From an uncultured Prevotella sp. (GTDB lineage Bacteria; Bacteroidota; Bacteroidia; Bacteroidales; Bacteroidaceae): a DNA stretch of 21,393 bases. A program made the translations under genes and the position numbers. Below, one piece after another: positions 8,097-16,332 of the stretch. The stretch spans positions 1 through 21,393 of the forward strand of contig CAMPYS010000029.1 of assembly GCA_946998295.1 (NCBI GenBank), written 5' to 3'. Below the pieces are notes generated by a model. It was not told where the DNA came from, did no database searches, and saw only the letters and a program-made list of their open reading frames with translations. Each line of letters begins with the position of its first letter. The first letter of the stretch is position 1.

Positions 8097-8822
8097 TTAT
8101 TCTGGTTTCATATTAGTATATACATTTTGAACGTCATCAAATTCTTCCAGTTTTTCTATCATTTTATCTATAGTTTCACGTTCCTCAGGCGTAACTTCCT
8201 TTAAATCGTTTGGAATACGAGTAAATTCAGCTGAAGTTATTTCTAATCCTTTTTCTTCTAATTGATGTTGAATATCTCCAAAACTTGTAGGCTCACCATA
8301 TATAGTTATTTCTCCTTCTTCTTCATCCACATCATACTCATCTTCTACTCCATAATCTATAAGACTCAATATCAAATCATCCATATCGACATCTTCCTTT
8401 TTTTTAAAAGTAAACACAGCTTTATGGTCGAAAAGAAAAGCCAAAGAACCTTGCGTTCCTAAAGTTCCACTAAACTTATTAAAAACAGATCTCACATCTG
8501 CAACAGTACGTGTTGTATTATCTGTTAAAGTTTCTACGAACACAGCTATACCGTGTGGCCCGTATCCTTCATAAGGAACAGACTTATAGTCGCTTGTGTC
8601 TTTACCCATAGCGTTTTTAATAGCTCTCTGTATATTATCCTTTGGCATATTTTCTCTTTTACAAGTTGCTATTATAGCTCTAAGTCTAGGATTTGTTTCT
8701 GGTTCAGGTCCACCAGCTTTAACAGCAATAGCTATTTCTTTTCCTAATTTTGTAAAGGTGCGTGCCATGTGTCCCCACCTTTTTAATTTTGTTGCTTTAC
8801 GGTATTCAAATGCTCTTCCCAT
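8097..8822 (-). CDS. yebC: YebC/PmpR-family protein
   Basis: Member of the YebC/PmpR family. Older literature describes these as transcription regulators; more recent work links the family to translation, where some members relieve ribosome stalling on difficult sequences such as polyproline. The 241-aa sequence has the conserved N-terminus (MGRAFEYRK, then KRWGHMARTFTKLGKEI), the ARxGGPEPETNPRLRAII region here as KAGGPEPETNPRLRAII, PKDNIQRAIKNAMGK and YEGYGPHGIAVFVETLTDN. It has the extra N-terminal segment usual in Bacteroidota homologues. It begins 14 bp after pheT in the same direction, so the two should share a transcript, placing it beside a translation gene. The transcript ends at the hairpin at 8023-8070. 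Confidence 0.95.
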   Translation of the reverse strand: MGRAFEYRKATKLKRWGHMARTFTKLGKEIAIAVKAGGPEPETNPRLRAIIATCKRENMPKDNIQRAIKNAMGKDTSDYKSVPYEGYGPHGIAVFVETLTDNTTRTVADVRSVFNKFSGTLGTQGSLAFLFDHKAVFTFKKKEDVDMDDLILSLIDYGVEDEYDVDEEEGEITIYGEPTSFGDIQHQLEEKGLEITSAEFTRIPNDLKEVTPEERETIDKMIEKLEEFDDVQNVYTNMKPE

Positions 8823-8836
8823 GAAAAAGTTAAATA

Positions 8837-11305
8837 TTAACGGAGTTCTGCTCCAAGTTTTGTTGTTATATTTTTTATTAATTTATTCATTACGGCATCT
8901 ATAGCCTTATCATTTAATGTTTTTGTTTCATCTTGTAATATAAAGTTTACTGCATAGCTTTTTTTACCCTTTGGTAATTTATCTCCCTCATACACATCAA
9001 AAAGTTCCATACGCTTGAGTAATTTTTTTTCTGTTTGATATGCGATCTGTTCTATTTGAGCAAATTCAATATTACTATCAACTAATAGTGCTAAGTCTCT
9101 ACTTACACTCGGATATTTAGACAATTCTTTAAACTCTATTTTATTTTTACGTATAGACTTCATCAGTGCAGTCCAATTAAGTTCTGCATAATATACCTCT
9201 TGCGGTATAGCCATACGCTTAAGCAAGTTAGTACTTAAAATTCCCAATTCTAATAGTTTTTGTCCAGAGCGTGTTGATATAGTTGTTGCTTTATCAAAAA
9301 TATTATTTTCAGAGAGTGTGTAAATAAGTGATTTTTTATTTACTCCTAATCGTTTTATTATATTTTCAATATAAGCTTTTAACTCATAAAAAGATGATTT
9401 TTCGTCATTATGTATCCACGATCCTTGTATATGCTTTCCTGTTAACCATAAAGCTAAATGATATTCTTGATTATATGCTTCAATTGGATCAGACTCGCTC
9501 CATTTAGTTTTATCATAGTTGTAAACATTTCCAAATTCAAAAAATCGTAAATTTTGTGCTTTGCGGTTAACATTCCTACGTATACTCTCTAACCCTCCAA
9601 ATAATAAAGTAGGTCGCATTATCGAAAGGTCGTTTGATAATGGGTTCATTACTTTCACTATATGTTCCCATTTAAAACAAGTTAGCTTATCATCATTATA
9701 ATATGATGAAGAAGATAAAGAATTATTTAGAATCTCATTAAATCCGAGTCCAACTAATTGTTCACCTATAATATTTTCTTTATGATAATTTTTATCTGCT
9801 TCTTCAGCTATAGTAAGTGATGCTTTTAAGTCTGTTGGTATTTCAACATTATTATAACCATATATACGTAATATATCTTCCACTACATCACATGGTCTTT
9901 GAACATCAACACGATAAGGAGGAACTAACAAATCAACTCCATTAGCATCTTCATTAGTAATAATCATTTCAAGACTATAAATGATAGATTTTATAGTTTC
10001 ATTATCTATATGCTTACCTATTAATCGATTAACATATTCATATTCTAATCTAACTGGAAAACTTTCGTGTTTTGTTGGATAGAAATCGTTTATCTTCATA
10101 CTTATCTTTCCACCAGCTATTTTTTTACAGAGTATTGCAGCTTGTTTTAGAGCATATATTATTCCATTAGGGTCAATACCTCTTTCAAATCTAAAACTTG
10201 CATCTGTAGATAATCCATGCTTTCGCGCACTTTTTCTTATCCATGTTGGATGAAAATAAGCACTTTCAAGTACTACATTATGTGTTGTATCATAAGTTCC
10301 ACTACCTTTTCCACCAAAAATTCCAGCAATACACATAGGCTCTTCTGAATTGCATATAGCAAGATCATGTTCGCCTAATATATGTTCTTCGCCATCAAGT
10401 GTTATAAATTTAGAGCCTTTATTATTATCTTTGACTATAATTTTATGTCCTGTAACCATATCAGCATCAAAACAATGCATTGGCTGTCCATAAGCCATCA
10501 TGATATAATTAGTTATGTCTACAATATTATTTATAGGTCTAATACCTATAACATTTAACTTATCTTTCAACCATTTAGGACTTTCTTTAACATCACAGTC
10601 AGTAATACTCAGACAAGCATACCGATGACACGCTTCGGTATTTCTAATTTCAACATCAATTGGTAAAGAAGTATTATCAACTTTAAATTCAGAACAGTCT
10701 GGACGATGAAGATTTGTAGTATATCCATTTTGTACAAGCCAAGCATAAAGGTCTCGAGCTACTCCATAATGACTTAAAGCATCTGCACGATTAGCTGTAA
10801 TATCTATTTCTATAACCCAATCACTTTCTACACCATAATATTTGGCAGCAGGAGTTCCTACTTTAGTATCAGCTGGTAGTACAATTATTCCATCATGATT
10901 TGTGCCAACTCCTATCTCATCTTCAGCACAAATCATTCCATAGCTTTCAACTCCTCTAAGTTTGCTTTTTTTGATGGTAAAACTTTTTCCATCATCATAA
11001 AGTACAGCCCCAATGTCTGCAACTATTACTTTCTGGCCTTTTGCTACATTGTTGGCACCACAAACTATCTGCTGAGGTTTATCCTTTCCTAAATCAACAG
11101 TTGTTATATGTAAATGATCAGAATTTGGATGTTCTTCACATGTAAGTACCTCTCCCACTACAAGACCTTTAAGACCTCCGTGTATAGTTTCAACCTCTTT
11201 TACACCTTCAACTTCTAATCCTATTGAGGTTAAAGCAACAGCTACTTCATCTGGTGTCAAATCAAAGTCAACATATTCCTTTAACCATTTGTATGAGATG
11301 TTCAT
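8837..11305 (-). CDS. pheT: Phenylalanine--tRNA ligase beta subunit
   Basis: Beta chain of the alpha2-beta2 phenylalanyl-tRNA synthetase; it binds tRNA-Phe and carries the editing site. The 822-aa length is typical of bacteria. Visible domains are the EMAP/OB-type tRNA-binding domain (about 40-155, with HPNSDHLHITTVDLG), the B3/B4 editing domain (about 210-400, with IRPINNIVDITNYIM), B5 (about 405-480), the catalytic-like core (about 485-700), and the C-terminal anticodon-binding FDX-ACB domain (about 730-822, with YPSVSRDLALLVD). pheS is not adjacent, so the two subunits are encoded apart, a common arrangement in Bacteroidales. A promoter lies at 11357-11388. Confidence 0.97.
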   Translation of the reverse strand: MNISYKWLKEYVDFDLTPDEVAVALTSIGLEVEGVKEVETIHGGLKGLVVGEVLTCEEHPNSDHLHITTVDLGKDKPQQIVCGANNVAKGQKVIVADIGAVLYDDGKSFTIKKSKLRGVESYGMICAEDEIGVGTNHDGIIVLPADTKVGTPAAKYYGVESDWVIEIDITANRADALSHYGVARDLYAWLVQNGYTTNLHRPDCSEFKVDNTSLPIDVEIRNTEACHRYACLSITDCDVKESPKWLKDKLNVIGIRPINNIVDITNYIMMAYGQPMHCFDADMVTGHKIIVKDNNKGSKFITLDGEEHILGEHDLAICNSEEPMCIAGIFGGKGSGTYDTTHNVVLESAYFHPTWIRKSARKHGLSTDASFRFERGIDPNGIIYALKQAAILCKKIAGGKISMKINDFYPTKHESFPVRLEYEYVNRLIGKHIDNETIKSIIYSLEMIITNEDANGVDLLVPPYRVDVQRPCDVVEDILRIYGYNNVEIPTDLKASLTIAEEADKNYHKENIIGEQLVGLGFNEILNNSLSSSSYYNDDKLTCFKWEHIVKVMNPLSNDLSIMRPTLLFGGLESIRRNVNRKAQNLRFFEFGNVYNYDKTKWSESDPIEAYNQEYHLALWLTGKHIQGSWIHNDEKSSFYELKAYIENIIKRLGVNKKSLIYTLSENNIFDKATTISTRSGQKLLELGILSTNLLKRMAIPQEVYYAELNWTALMKSIRKNKIEFKELSKYPSVSRDLALLVDSNIEFAQIEQIAYQTEKKLLKRMELFDVYEGDKLPKGKKSYAVNFILQDETKTLNDKAIDAVMNKLIKNITTKLGAELR

Positions 11306-11356
11306 TTATCTAAGATTTTTATTTTCCTAAATTTAAAATATTGTATAATATTATTG

Positions 11357-11388
11357 CAAAATTAATAATTTATATCAATATATACAAA
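11357..11388 (-). promoter_or_regulatory. Promoter for pheT-yebC
   Basis: TAATTTTG (11357-11364, minus strand) is preceded by TTTG (11385-11388) with a 20-nt spacer, an almost ideal Bacteroidota promoter. The leader would be about 45 nt long, with no Phe-rich leader peptide and no T-box-like sequence. Confidence 0.7.
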
Positions 11389-11527
11389 TCATAATATTAA
11401 ATACCTTATATGAGCTAACCTGCTGACTTGGACTATTAACATATTAATTGTTATATAGTTTATTAGTATATATTTAAGATATATAAAATATGTATAAGCA
11501 CTTACGATAAATGAATATTATAAAGTA

Positions 11528-11559
11528 AGAAGAGGTAGAGCTTTTTTCTCACCTCTTCT
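11528..11559 (-). terminator. Hairpin downstream of rng, possible terminator
   Basis: AGAAGAGGT (11528-11536) pairs with ACCTCTTCT (11551-11559). Three more inner pairs (GAG with CTC) lie beyond a one-base bulge. On the minus strand only a weak T-rich stretch (TTACTTTATAA) follows, so it may be a moderate terminator or an RNA 3'-end stabiliser about 60 bp after rng. Confidence 0.5.
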
Positions 11560-11619
11560 CATATTAGGACTTTATTTATTCATTATCTATTTTATTTTAT
11601 AAATATGATTCAAAAATAA

Positions 11620-13191
11620 TTATGAGTTATCGTTAACATCTTTCATATCGATAAACTCCTTTTTTGAATCATAAAATTCATATTGCAAAAAAGCTAATTT
11701 CTGTGAAGGTATAATATTAACACCTAAACCATACTTTAGTTGCCATTTTCGCTTCATTGATATAATACCTTTATTTATATAAGCAGCTACATAAGGATGT
11801 ACGTGAAGATAAAATTTCTTTACACCAATTTTATTTACTAATCTATCTATCTTCCTTTCTAATTGATCTGTAAATAGAATACTTGAACGAATTTTACCTG
11901 TTCCAAAACATGTTGGACAGTCCTCATCTACGTCTACATCAATAACAGGACGTACTCGCTGACGAGTTATTTGCATTAGTCCAAATTTACTAAGCGGTAA
12001 GATATTATGTTTAGCTCTGTCTTTTTGCATAGCTTTACACATTCTTTCATAGAGCATCTGCCTATCTTCAGCTAAAGTCATATCAATAAAATCAACTACA
12101 ATTATTCCTCCCATATCTCTAAGGCGTAGTTGTCGAGCTATTTCATCAGCTGCTCCAAGATTTGTGTCCAAAGCGTTTTGTTCTTGAGCTTTTTCTTTTT
12201 GTCTGTTTCCACTATTTACATCAACAACGTGCATAGCTTCTGTATGCTCAAGAATTATATAGCATCCATGTCCGTAATTAATAATTTTTCCAAAACTTGA
12301 TTTTATTTGTTTTGTTACATCAAAATTGTCAAAAATAGGTAATTTACCTGTATAGTTTTTTACTATATTTACTCTGTCTGGTGCTATCAATGATATATAA
12401 TGCTTTACAGCATTAGCTATCTCTTCGTTATTGACATATATATTTTCATAAGTAGGATTAAATAAGTCTCGTATCATTGCTACAGCTCTTCCTGTTTCTT
12501 CAAATACTAATTGAGGTCTTTCTTGTGTTTTTTGTACTTTAGATATTGCCTTTGACCATCTACTATAAAGTATTTTTAATTCAGCATCAAGCTCTGCAAC
12601 TCTTTTCCCTTCTGCAACAGTTCTGACAATCACTCCAAAATTTGGGGGGCAAATACTTTGTATAAGTTGCTTCAGTCTTGCTCTTTCTTCTCTACTTTTT
12701 ATTTTTGTAGAAACATGTACCTTCTCGCCAAATGGGATTAGTACTATATATCTTCCTGCAAATGATATTTCTCCTGTAAGTCTTGGTCCTTTAGTTGAAA
12801 TTGGTTCTTTTACTACTTGAACTAAGACTTCTTGTCCTACTTTTAATACGTTTGAAATGCTCCCTGATTTCTGTAAATCAGGTAATTTATTTGCTTTTTG
12901 TAATGAATAGAGTTTTTTCCTATCGCTTTGTACCTGCTTTAAGTATTTTGCAAATGAATTAAATTGACTACCTAAATCTAGATAATGAAGAAATGCGTCG
13001 CGTTCATAACCAACATCTACAAAACATGCGTTTAGTCCAGGCATATTTTTTTTTACCTTTGCGATGTAGATGTTTCCGACAGAAAAAGTAGCCTCTTTAG
13101 GTTCACGCTGATATTCTACCAAGCGTTTATCTTCAAGAAGTGCTATTGATATTTCTTTTTGCTGTGCATCTATTATTATTTCGCTTGTCAT
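11620..13191 (-). CDS. rng: Ribonuclease E/G family endoribonuclease
   Basis: Single-strand-specific endoribonuclease of the RNase E/G family, acting in rRNA maturation and mRNA decay. I use the ATG at 13191 (protein MTSEIIIDAQQKEISIALLE, 523 aa), because the family N-terminus begins there. An in-frame ATG at 13221 would add ten residues unlike the family and lies inside a hairpin (13213-13238). The S1 RNA-binding domain is at about 33-140. The catalytic metal-binding Asp residues are in HVVDVNSGN (Asp324) and IVVDFIDM (Asp367). The zinc-link CPTC motif is at 425-428, followed by a short C-terminal part, so there is no long RNase E scaffold tail. It is third in the HU, mini-protein, rng run. 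Confidence 0.95.
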   Translation of the reverse strand: MTSEIIIDAQQKEISIALLEDKRLVEYQREPKEATFSVGNIYIAKVKKNMPGLNACFVDVGYERDAFLHYLDLGSQFNSFAKYLKQVQSDRKKLYSLQKANKLPDLQKSGSISNVLKVGQEVLVQVVKEPISTKGPRLTGEISFAGRYIVLIPFGEKVHVSTKIKSREERARLKQLIQSICPPNFGVIVRTVAEGKRVAELDAELKILYSRWSKAISKVQKTQERPQLVFEETGRAVAMIRDLFNPTYENIYVNNEEIANAVKHYISLIAPDRVNIVKNYTGKLPIFDNFDVTKQIKSSFGKIINYGHGCYIILEHTEAMHVVDVNSGNRQKEKAQEQNALDTNLGAADEIARQLRLRDMGGIIVVDFIDMTLAEDRQMLYERMCKAMQKDRAKHNILPLSKFGLMQITRQRVRPVIDVDVDEDCPTCFGTGKIRSSILFTDQLERKIDRLVNKIGVKKFYLHVHPYVAAYINKGIISMKRKWQLKYGLGVNIIPSQKLAFLQYEFYDSKKEFIDMKDVNDNS

Positions 13192-13212
13192 TCCTATTTT
13201 TATATTATGAGA

Positions 13213-13238
13213 AAAGTACATATAATATAATGTACTTT
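13213..13238 (-). promoter_or_regulatory. Hairpin in the rng leader
   Basis: AAAGTACAT (13213-13221) and ATGTACTTT (13230-13238) form a perfect 9-bp stem with an 8-nt loop, ending 21 nt ahead of the chosen rng start. A weaker 5-bp hairpin (13304-13318) lies further upstream. RNase E is autoregulated through leader hairpins in E. coli, so a similar role is conceivable here, but this is inference. Confidence 0.4.
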
Positions 13239-13346
13239 CTTAAGTTTAGCAGGTAGGAACTTGTCACCGATTTCTGTAAATAAACTTTATAATATAATCG
13301 ATGGCAAGCTCATCTTGCTTTCTAAAGAATCTTAGTTTTAGAGCAT

Positions 13347-13436
13347 TTACTTGCTCTTGTGTCTATTCTTCCTTAATCTTTTTTTACGTTTGTGTGTGGC
13401 CATTTTATGACCTTTTTTCTTTTTTCCGTTTGGCAT
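13347..13436 (-). CDS. 29-aa very basic conserved mini-protein
   Basis: A complete 29-codon frame from ATG at 13436 to TAA at 13347. The peptide starts MPNGKKKKGHK, continues with MATHKRKKR and ends NRHKSK. Eighteen of 29 residues are Lys, Arg or His, with no acidic residue, typical of a peptide that binds rRNA. I recall a nearly identical small protein in many Bacteroidota genomes, usually unannotated or called hypothetical; I cannot check this here. It starts 33 bp after the stop of the HU-like gene and ends 155 bp before rng, all in the same direction, so it is probably part of one transcript. A ribosomal or ribosome-assembly role is the likeliest reading. Confidence 0.75.
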   Translation of the reverse strand: MPNGKKKKGHKMATHKRKKRLRKNRHKSK

Positions 13437-13469
13437 AATTCTTTTTTTTTAATTTGTTATTAACTATAT

Positions 13470-13751
13470 TTATTTATTTTTCATTTCCTCTGAAAAGCAT
13501 TTTGCTGGTTTAAAACCTGGAAAGTCGTGTGCTGGAATTGTTGTAGAAGTATTTTTAGATATTATTCTACCTATCTTCTGGGCACGATGTTTTACTATAA
13601 AACTTCCAAAACCTCGTAGATATATATTCTCCTTTTCGTCAACCATGTGAGTTTTTATAGTTTCCATAAATGCCTCAACTACTGCTGAAACATCCTTTTT
13701 CTGTAATCCCGTGGTCAATGAAATTTCATTAATAATGTCTGCTTTTGTCAT
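13470..13751 (-). CDS. HU/IHF-family DNA-binding protein
   Basis: Small histone-like protein that bends and compacts DNA as a dimer. The 93-aa sequence shows the two N-terminal helices (TKADIINEISLTTGLQKKDV, then VEAFMETIKTHM), the conserved saddle motif YLRGFGSFIVKHR at about 44-56, the basic arm (KIGRIISKNTSTTIP) and FKPAKCFSEEM at the end. The arm lacks the usual R-N-P-x-T-G tip motif, so bending may differ from classical HU. It is the first gene of the HU, mini-protein, rng run and has a strong promoter (13886-13917) with a long leader of about 128 nt containing two hairpins. Confidence 0.92.
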   Translation of the reverse strand: MTKADIINEISLTTGLQKKDVSAVVEAFMETIKTHMVDEKENIYLRGFGSFIVKHRAQKIGRIISKNTSTTIPAHDFPGFKPAKCFSEEMKNK

Positions 13752-13817
13752 ATTGCTTTAATATTTTAATTTATATATTTAATTCTTTTATGCACAATTG
13801 GTAATAAAACCTTTTTA

Positions 13818-13880
13818 TATCAATAATTCTGTTTTTATTGATAAATAACTATATATATAATATGTGCTAACCTCTTTAGC
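13818..13880 (-). promoter_or_regulatory. Structured 5' leader of the HU-like gene (two hairpins)
   Basis: Hairpin 1 (13866-13880) is a perfect 5-bp stem, GCTAA with TTAGC, placed at the predicted transcript start, a position known to protect mRNA 5' ends. Hairpin 2 (13818-13843) is a perfect 9-bp stem, TATCAATAA with TTATTGATA, and an 8-nt loop. The remaining 66 nt to the ATG are AT-rich and unstructured. Confidence 0.45.
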
Positions 13881-13885
13881 GACAA

Positions 13886-13917
13886 CAAAGTTACTATAAA
13901 TCAATTAAGTAAACAAA
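13886..13917 (-). promoter_or_regulatory. Promoter for HU, mini-protein and rng
   Basis: TAACTTTG (13886-13893, minus strand) with TTTG (13914-13917) and a 20-nt spacer match the Bacteroidota consensus closely. Transcription would start at about 13879. It diverges from the coaW promoter about 100 bp away. Confidence 0.75.
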
Positions 13918-13996
13918 TTTATAAATATAATTGAGTGTCTTTTTTTTCATTTTTGCCAAATTTAATTAAGTATTCTTATATAAAATGTATTTTTTG

Positions 13997-14004
13997 TAAC
14001 TTTG
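13997..14004 (+). promoter_or_regulatory. -7 element ahead of coaW
   Basis: TAACTTTG fits TAnnTTTG exactly and would place the start near 14011, giving a 20-nt leader. No good TTTG is seen at the expected -33 position, so the promoter may be weaker or activator-dependent. Confidence 0.5.
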
Positions 14005-14030
14005 CGACCTATTAATAACACCTTAACAGA

Positions 14031-14849
14031 ATGAAGATTTCAATCGGCATAGATGTTGGTATTTCTACAACAAAGATAGTAGGAATACGCGAAAATGAAA
14101 TTATATGTCCACTACGAATAAAAGCTACAGACCCTGTAACGTCCTTATATGGAGCTTTTGGAAAATATCTTTATGATAACGGTATCGGTTTAAATGATGT
14201 GTATAAAGTTATGCTAACAGGTGTTGGCTCAGCTTATATAAATCGTCCTATTTACGGTTTACCAACACAAAAAGCGGACGAATTTTTAGCAAATGGACTT
14301 GGTGCTAAATTTGAATCAGGATTTGAACGAATGTTAGTCATATCTATGGGTACAGGTACCTCTATTATTGAATGTAATGGAAATTCTATCAAACATATAG
14401 GCGGTATTGGCATTGGAGGTGGAACTTTAAGCGGTTTATCACGCTTACTTCTTAATACAGACGATATAAAAACTATTGCAGAGTTAGCAAAAAAGGGAAA
14501 TATATCTAATATAAATTTACAAATAGGAGACATTTCAGCATCCCCACTACCCGATTTACCTATGGATGCCACAGCTTCTTTATTTGCAAATGCTCAAGGT
14601 AATGCTTCACGTGAAGATATAGCCTTAGGACTTATTTATTTAGTTTTACAATCAATTGGTTCAGCTGCTATTTTAGGGTCTCGCAATAGTAACATAAAAG
14701 ATTTTGTAATGATTGGTAACTTAACATTATTACCTCAATGCAAAATATTATTTCCTATGATGGAAAGCCTATATAATGCTCGTTTTATCATACCCGATAA
14801 TTCAGAATTTTGTACAGCAATTGGTGCAGCCTTACAATCAAGAAAATAA
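14031..14849 (+). CDS. coaW: Type II pantothenate kinase
   Basis: Catalyses ATP-dependent phosphorylation of pantothenate, the first step of coenzyme A synthesis, in the cytosol. The 272-aa protein has the ASKHA fold signatures: DVGISTTK (8-15, first phosphate-binding loop), a candidate catalytic Glu84 in KADEFLANG, MGTGTS (106-111, second loop) and GIGGGTLSGL (127-136). This matches the type II (Staphylococcus/eukaryote-like) class, not CoaA or CoaX. It is the first gene of a closely spaced five-gene plus-strand run; a sodium:solute symporter gene follows after 25 bp, suggesting that import and trapping of pantothenate are coupled. Confidence 0.93.
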   Translation: MKISIGIDVGISTTKIVGIRENEIICPLRIKATDPVTSLYGAFGKYLYDNGIGLNDVYKVMLTGVGSAYINRPIYGLPTQKADEFLANGLGAKFESGFERMLVISMGTGTSIIECNGNSIKHIGGIGIGGGTLSGLSRLLLNTDDIKTIAELAKKGNISNINLQIGDISASPLPDLPMDATASLFANAQGNASREDIALGLIYLVLQSIGSAAILGSRNSNIKDFVMIGNLTLLPQCKILFPMMESLYNARFIIPDNSEFCTAIGAALQSRK

Positions 14850-14874
14850 GTTTATTTACTGATTTTATTTTACA

Positions 14875-16308
14875 ATGGTTATTTTTTTTACTATAATTTG
14901 CTATTTCATAGTATTATATTTATTAAGTAGGTACACTGTAAAAGATACCAATAATGCCTCTTTTTTCCACGCTGGCCATAACAGTAAATGGTATTTAGTA
15001 TCATTTGGAATGATAGGGGCAAGTATTTCAGGTGTTTCTTTCGTTAGCGTACCAGGTATGGTATTATCTCAAGATATGTCATATATCCAAACTTGCATAG
15101 GATTTATTTTTGGCTATATAATAATAGCCTTTGTACTTTTACCACTTTATTATAGATTGAAACTAATTTCTATTTATACTTACTTAGAAAAACGTTTTGG
15201 CATTTGCAGTTATAAAACAGGAGCAAGCTTTTTCCTGATTTCCAAATTATCTGGTTCTGCTGTTAAATTTTATGTTGTTTGTATTATTCTTCAGGAATTT
15301 GTATTAAATAGTTTAGGTATTCCTTTTCCTGTAACTGTTATTTGTTTAGTCCTACTTATTTGGATCTATTCTCATCGTGGAGGTATAAAAACATTAGTTT
15401 GTACTGATACATTTCAAACCATTTGTATGCTTTTGGCATTAGTTTTTATTGTTGGTGAAGTTATATCAGCCTTAAACTTAAATTTATCTTCTGCTATATC
15501 AACTATTTTTACAGACGCCCACTCTAAAATATTTATATTTGATAATTGGAAAAGTCCTCATAACTTTTGGAAAGATTTCCTCAGTGGAATTTTTATTGTT
15601 GTGGTAATGACTGGTTTAGATCAGGATATGATGCAAAAAAATCTTACTTGCAAATCACTAAGAGATGCCCAAAAAGATATGTGTTCATACGGTTTAGCTT
15701 TTTTGCCTATCAACTTTTTATTTCTTTCTTTAGGTATATTACTTTCTCATTATCTAATTAACAACGGATACACTTTGCCAGAAATGCCAGACAACTTGAT
15801 GTTAAACCCTATTGCTGGTGGAATGTTAGGCAATGGAGTTTTAATACTTTTTACAATAGGTGTAGTAGCAGCATGCTTCTCAACAGCCGACTCTGCCCTA
15901 ACGTCACTAACTACAAGCTTTTGTATTGATATATGTAACAAAAAGCACGACGAGAAATTACGCAAATTTTCTCACATAGGAATATCTATACTTTTCATTA
16001 TTTTCATCCTTATTTTTAAAGCTTTTAACTCTAATAGTCTTATTACTACTGTTTATATGATAGTTTCTTACACATATGGTCCTTTATTAGGTCTGTTTGC
16101 CTACGGATTATTTACTAAACGCAATGTAAACGATAAGCTTGTTCCGTTTATATGCGTTATAAGTCCGATATGTTGCTATATTTTAGATACTACTGCTAAC
16201 AATTTATATGGTTATAAATTTGGATATGACCTATTAATGCTTAATGGGATATTAACATTTATAGGACTATGGATAAGTAATAGTATAAAATTAAAGTTTT
16301 ATCAATAG
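14875..16308 (+). CDS. Sodium:solute symporter family transporter
   Basis: Inner-membrane secondary transporter of the SSS (SLC5) family with 12-13 predicted membrane helices over 477 aa. Helix 1 is at residues 1-19 and the early SASISGVSF-type motif at about 49-58. GLDQDMMQKNLTCKSL (247-262) is a typical family stretch, and STADSALTSL (336-345) is the helix that carries Ser/Thr sodium ligands. The substrate cannot be read from sequence. The length matches E. coli PanF, the sodium/pantothenate symporter of the same family (483 aa), and the gene directly follows a pantothenate kinase gene, so pantothenate is a reasonable candidate. Sialic acid, proline or other SSS substrates are alternatives. 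Confidence 0.9.
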   Translation: MVIFFTIICYFIVLYLLSRYTVKDTNNASFFHAGHNSKWYLVSFGMIGASISGVSFVSVPGMVLSQDMSYIQTCIGFIFGYIIIAFVLLPLYYRLKLISIYTYLEKRFGICSYKTGASFFLISKLSGSAVKFYVVCIILQEFVLNSLGIPFPVTVICLVLLIWIYSHRGGIKTLVCTDTFQTICMLLALVFIVGEVISALNLNLSSAISTIFTDAHSKIFIFDNWKSPHNFWKDFLSGIFIVVVMTGLDQDMMQKNLTCKSLRDAQKDMCSYGLAFLPINFLFLSLGILLSHYLINNGYTLPEMPDNLMLNPIAGGMLGNGVLILFTIGVVAACFSTADSALTSLTTSFCIDICNKKHDEKLRKFSHIGISILFIIFILIFKAFNSNSLITTVYMIVSYTYGPLLGLFAYGLFTKRNVNDKLVPFICVISPICCYILDTTANNLYGYKFGYDLLMLNGILTFIGLWISNSIKLKFYQ

Positions 16309-16332
16309 TATTTTATCAATATTAAACTTAAA

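Larger units (their letters stand above)
11306..11619. other. Intergenic region between rng and pheT
   Basis: This 314-bp gap holds, from right to left, the hairpin after rng (11528-11559), about 140 bp of very AT-rich sequence (11389-11527) in which I see nothing convincing, and the pheT promoter (11357-11388). A 17-codon open frame exists on the minus strand within the AT-rich part, but it has no Phe codons and no supporting signal. Confidence 0.6.

Noticed and set aside
11389..11527. Leader peptide or T-box controlling pheT
   Set aside because: The only short frame (17 codons) has no Phe codons and lies upstream of the well-formed pheT promoter, so it would not be in the pheT transcript. 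No T-box sequence was seen.
13192..13221. Ten-residue N-terminal extension of Rng from the ATG at 13221
   Set aside because: Not family-like, and the ATG is buried in a hairpin; the start at 13191 gives the standard N-terminus.
11407..13873. Shared motif ATATG(A/T)GCTAACCT at 11408-11421 and 13860-13873
   Set aside because: A 14-bp match with one difference, but the two copies have different positions relative to promoters and no common structure; probably chance.
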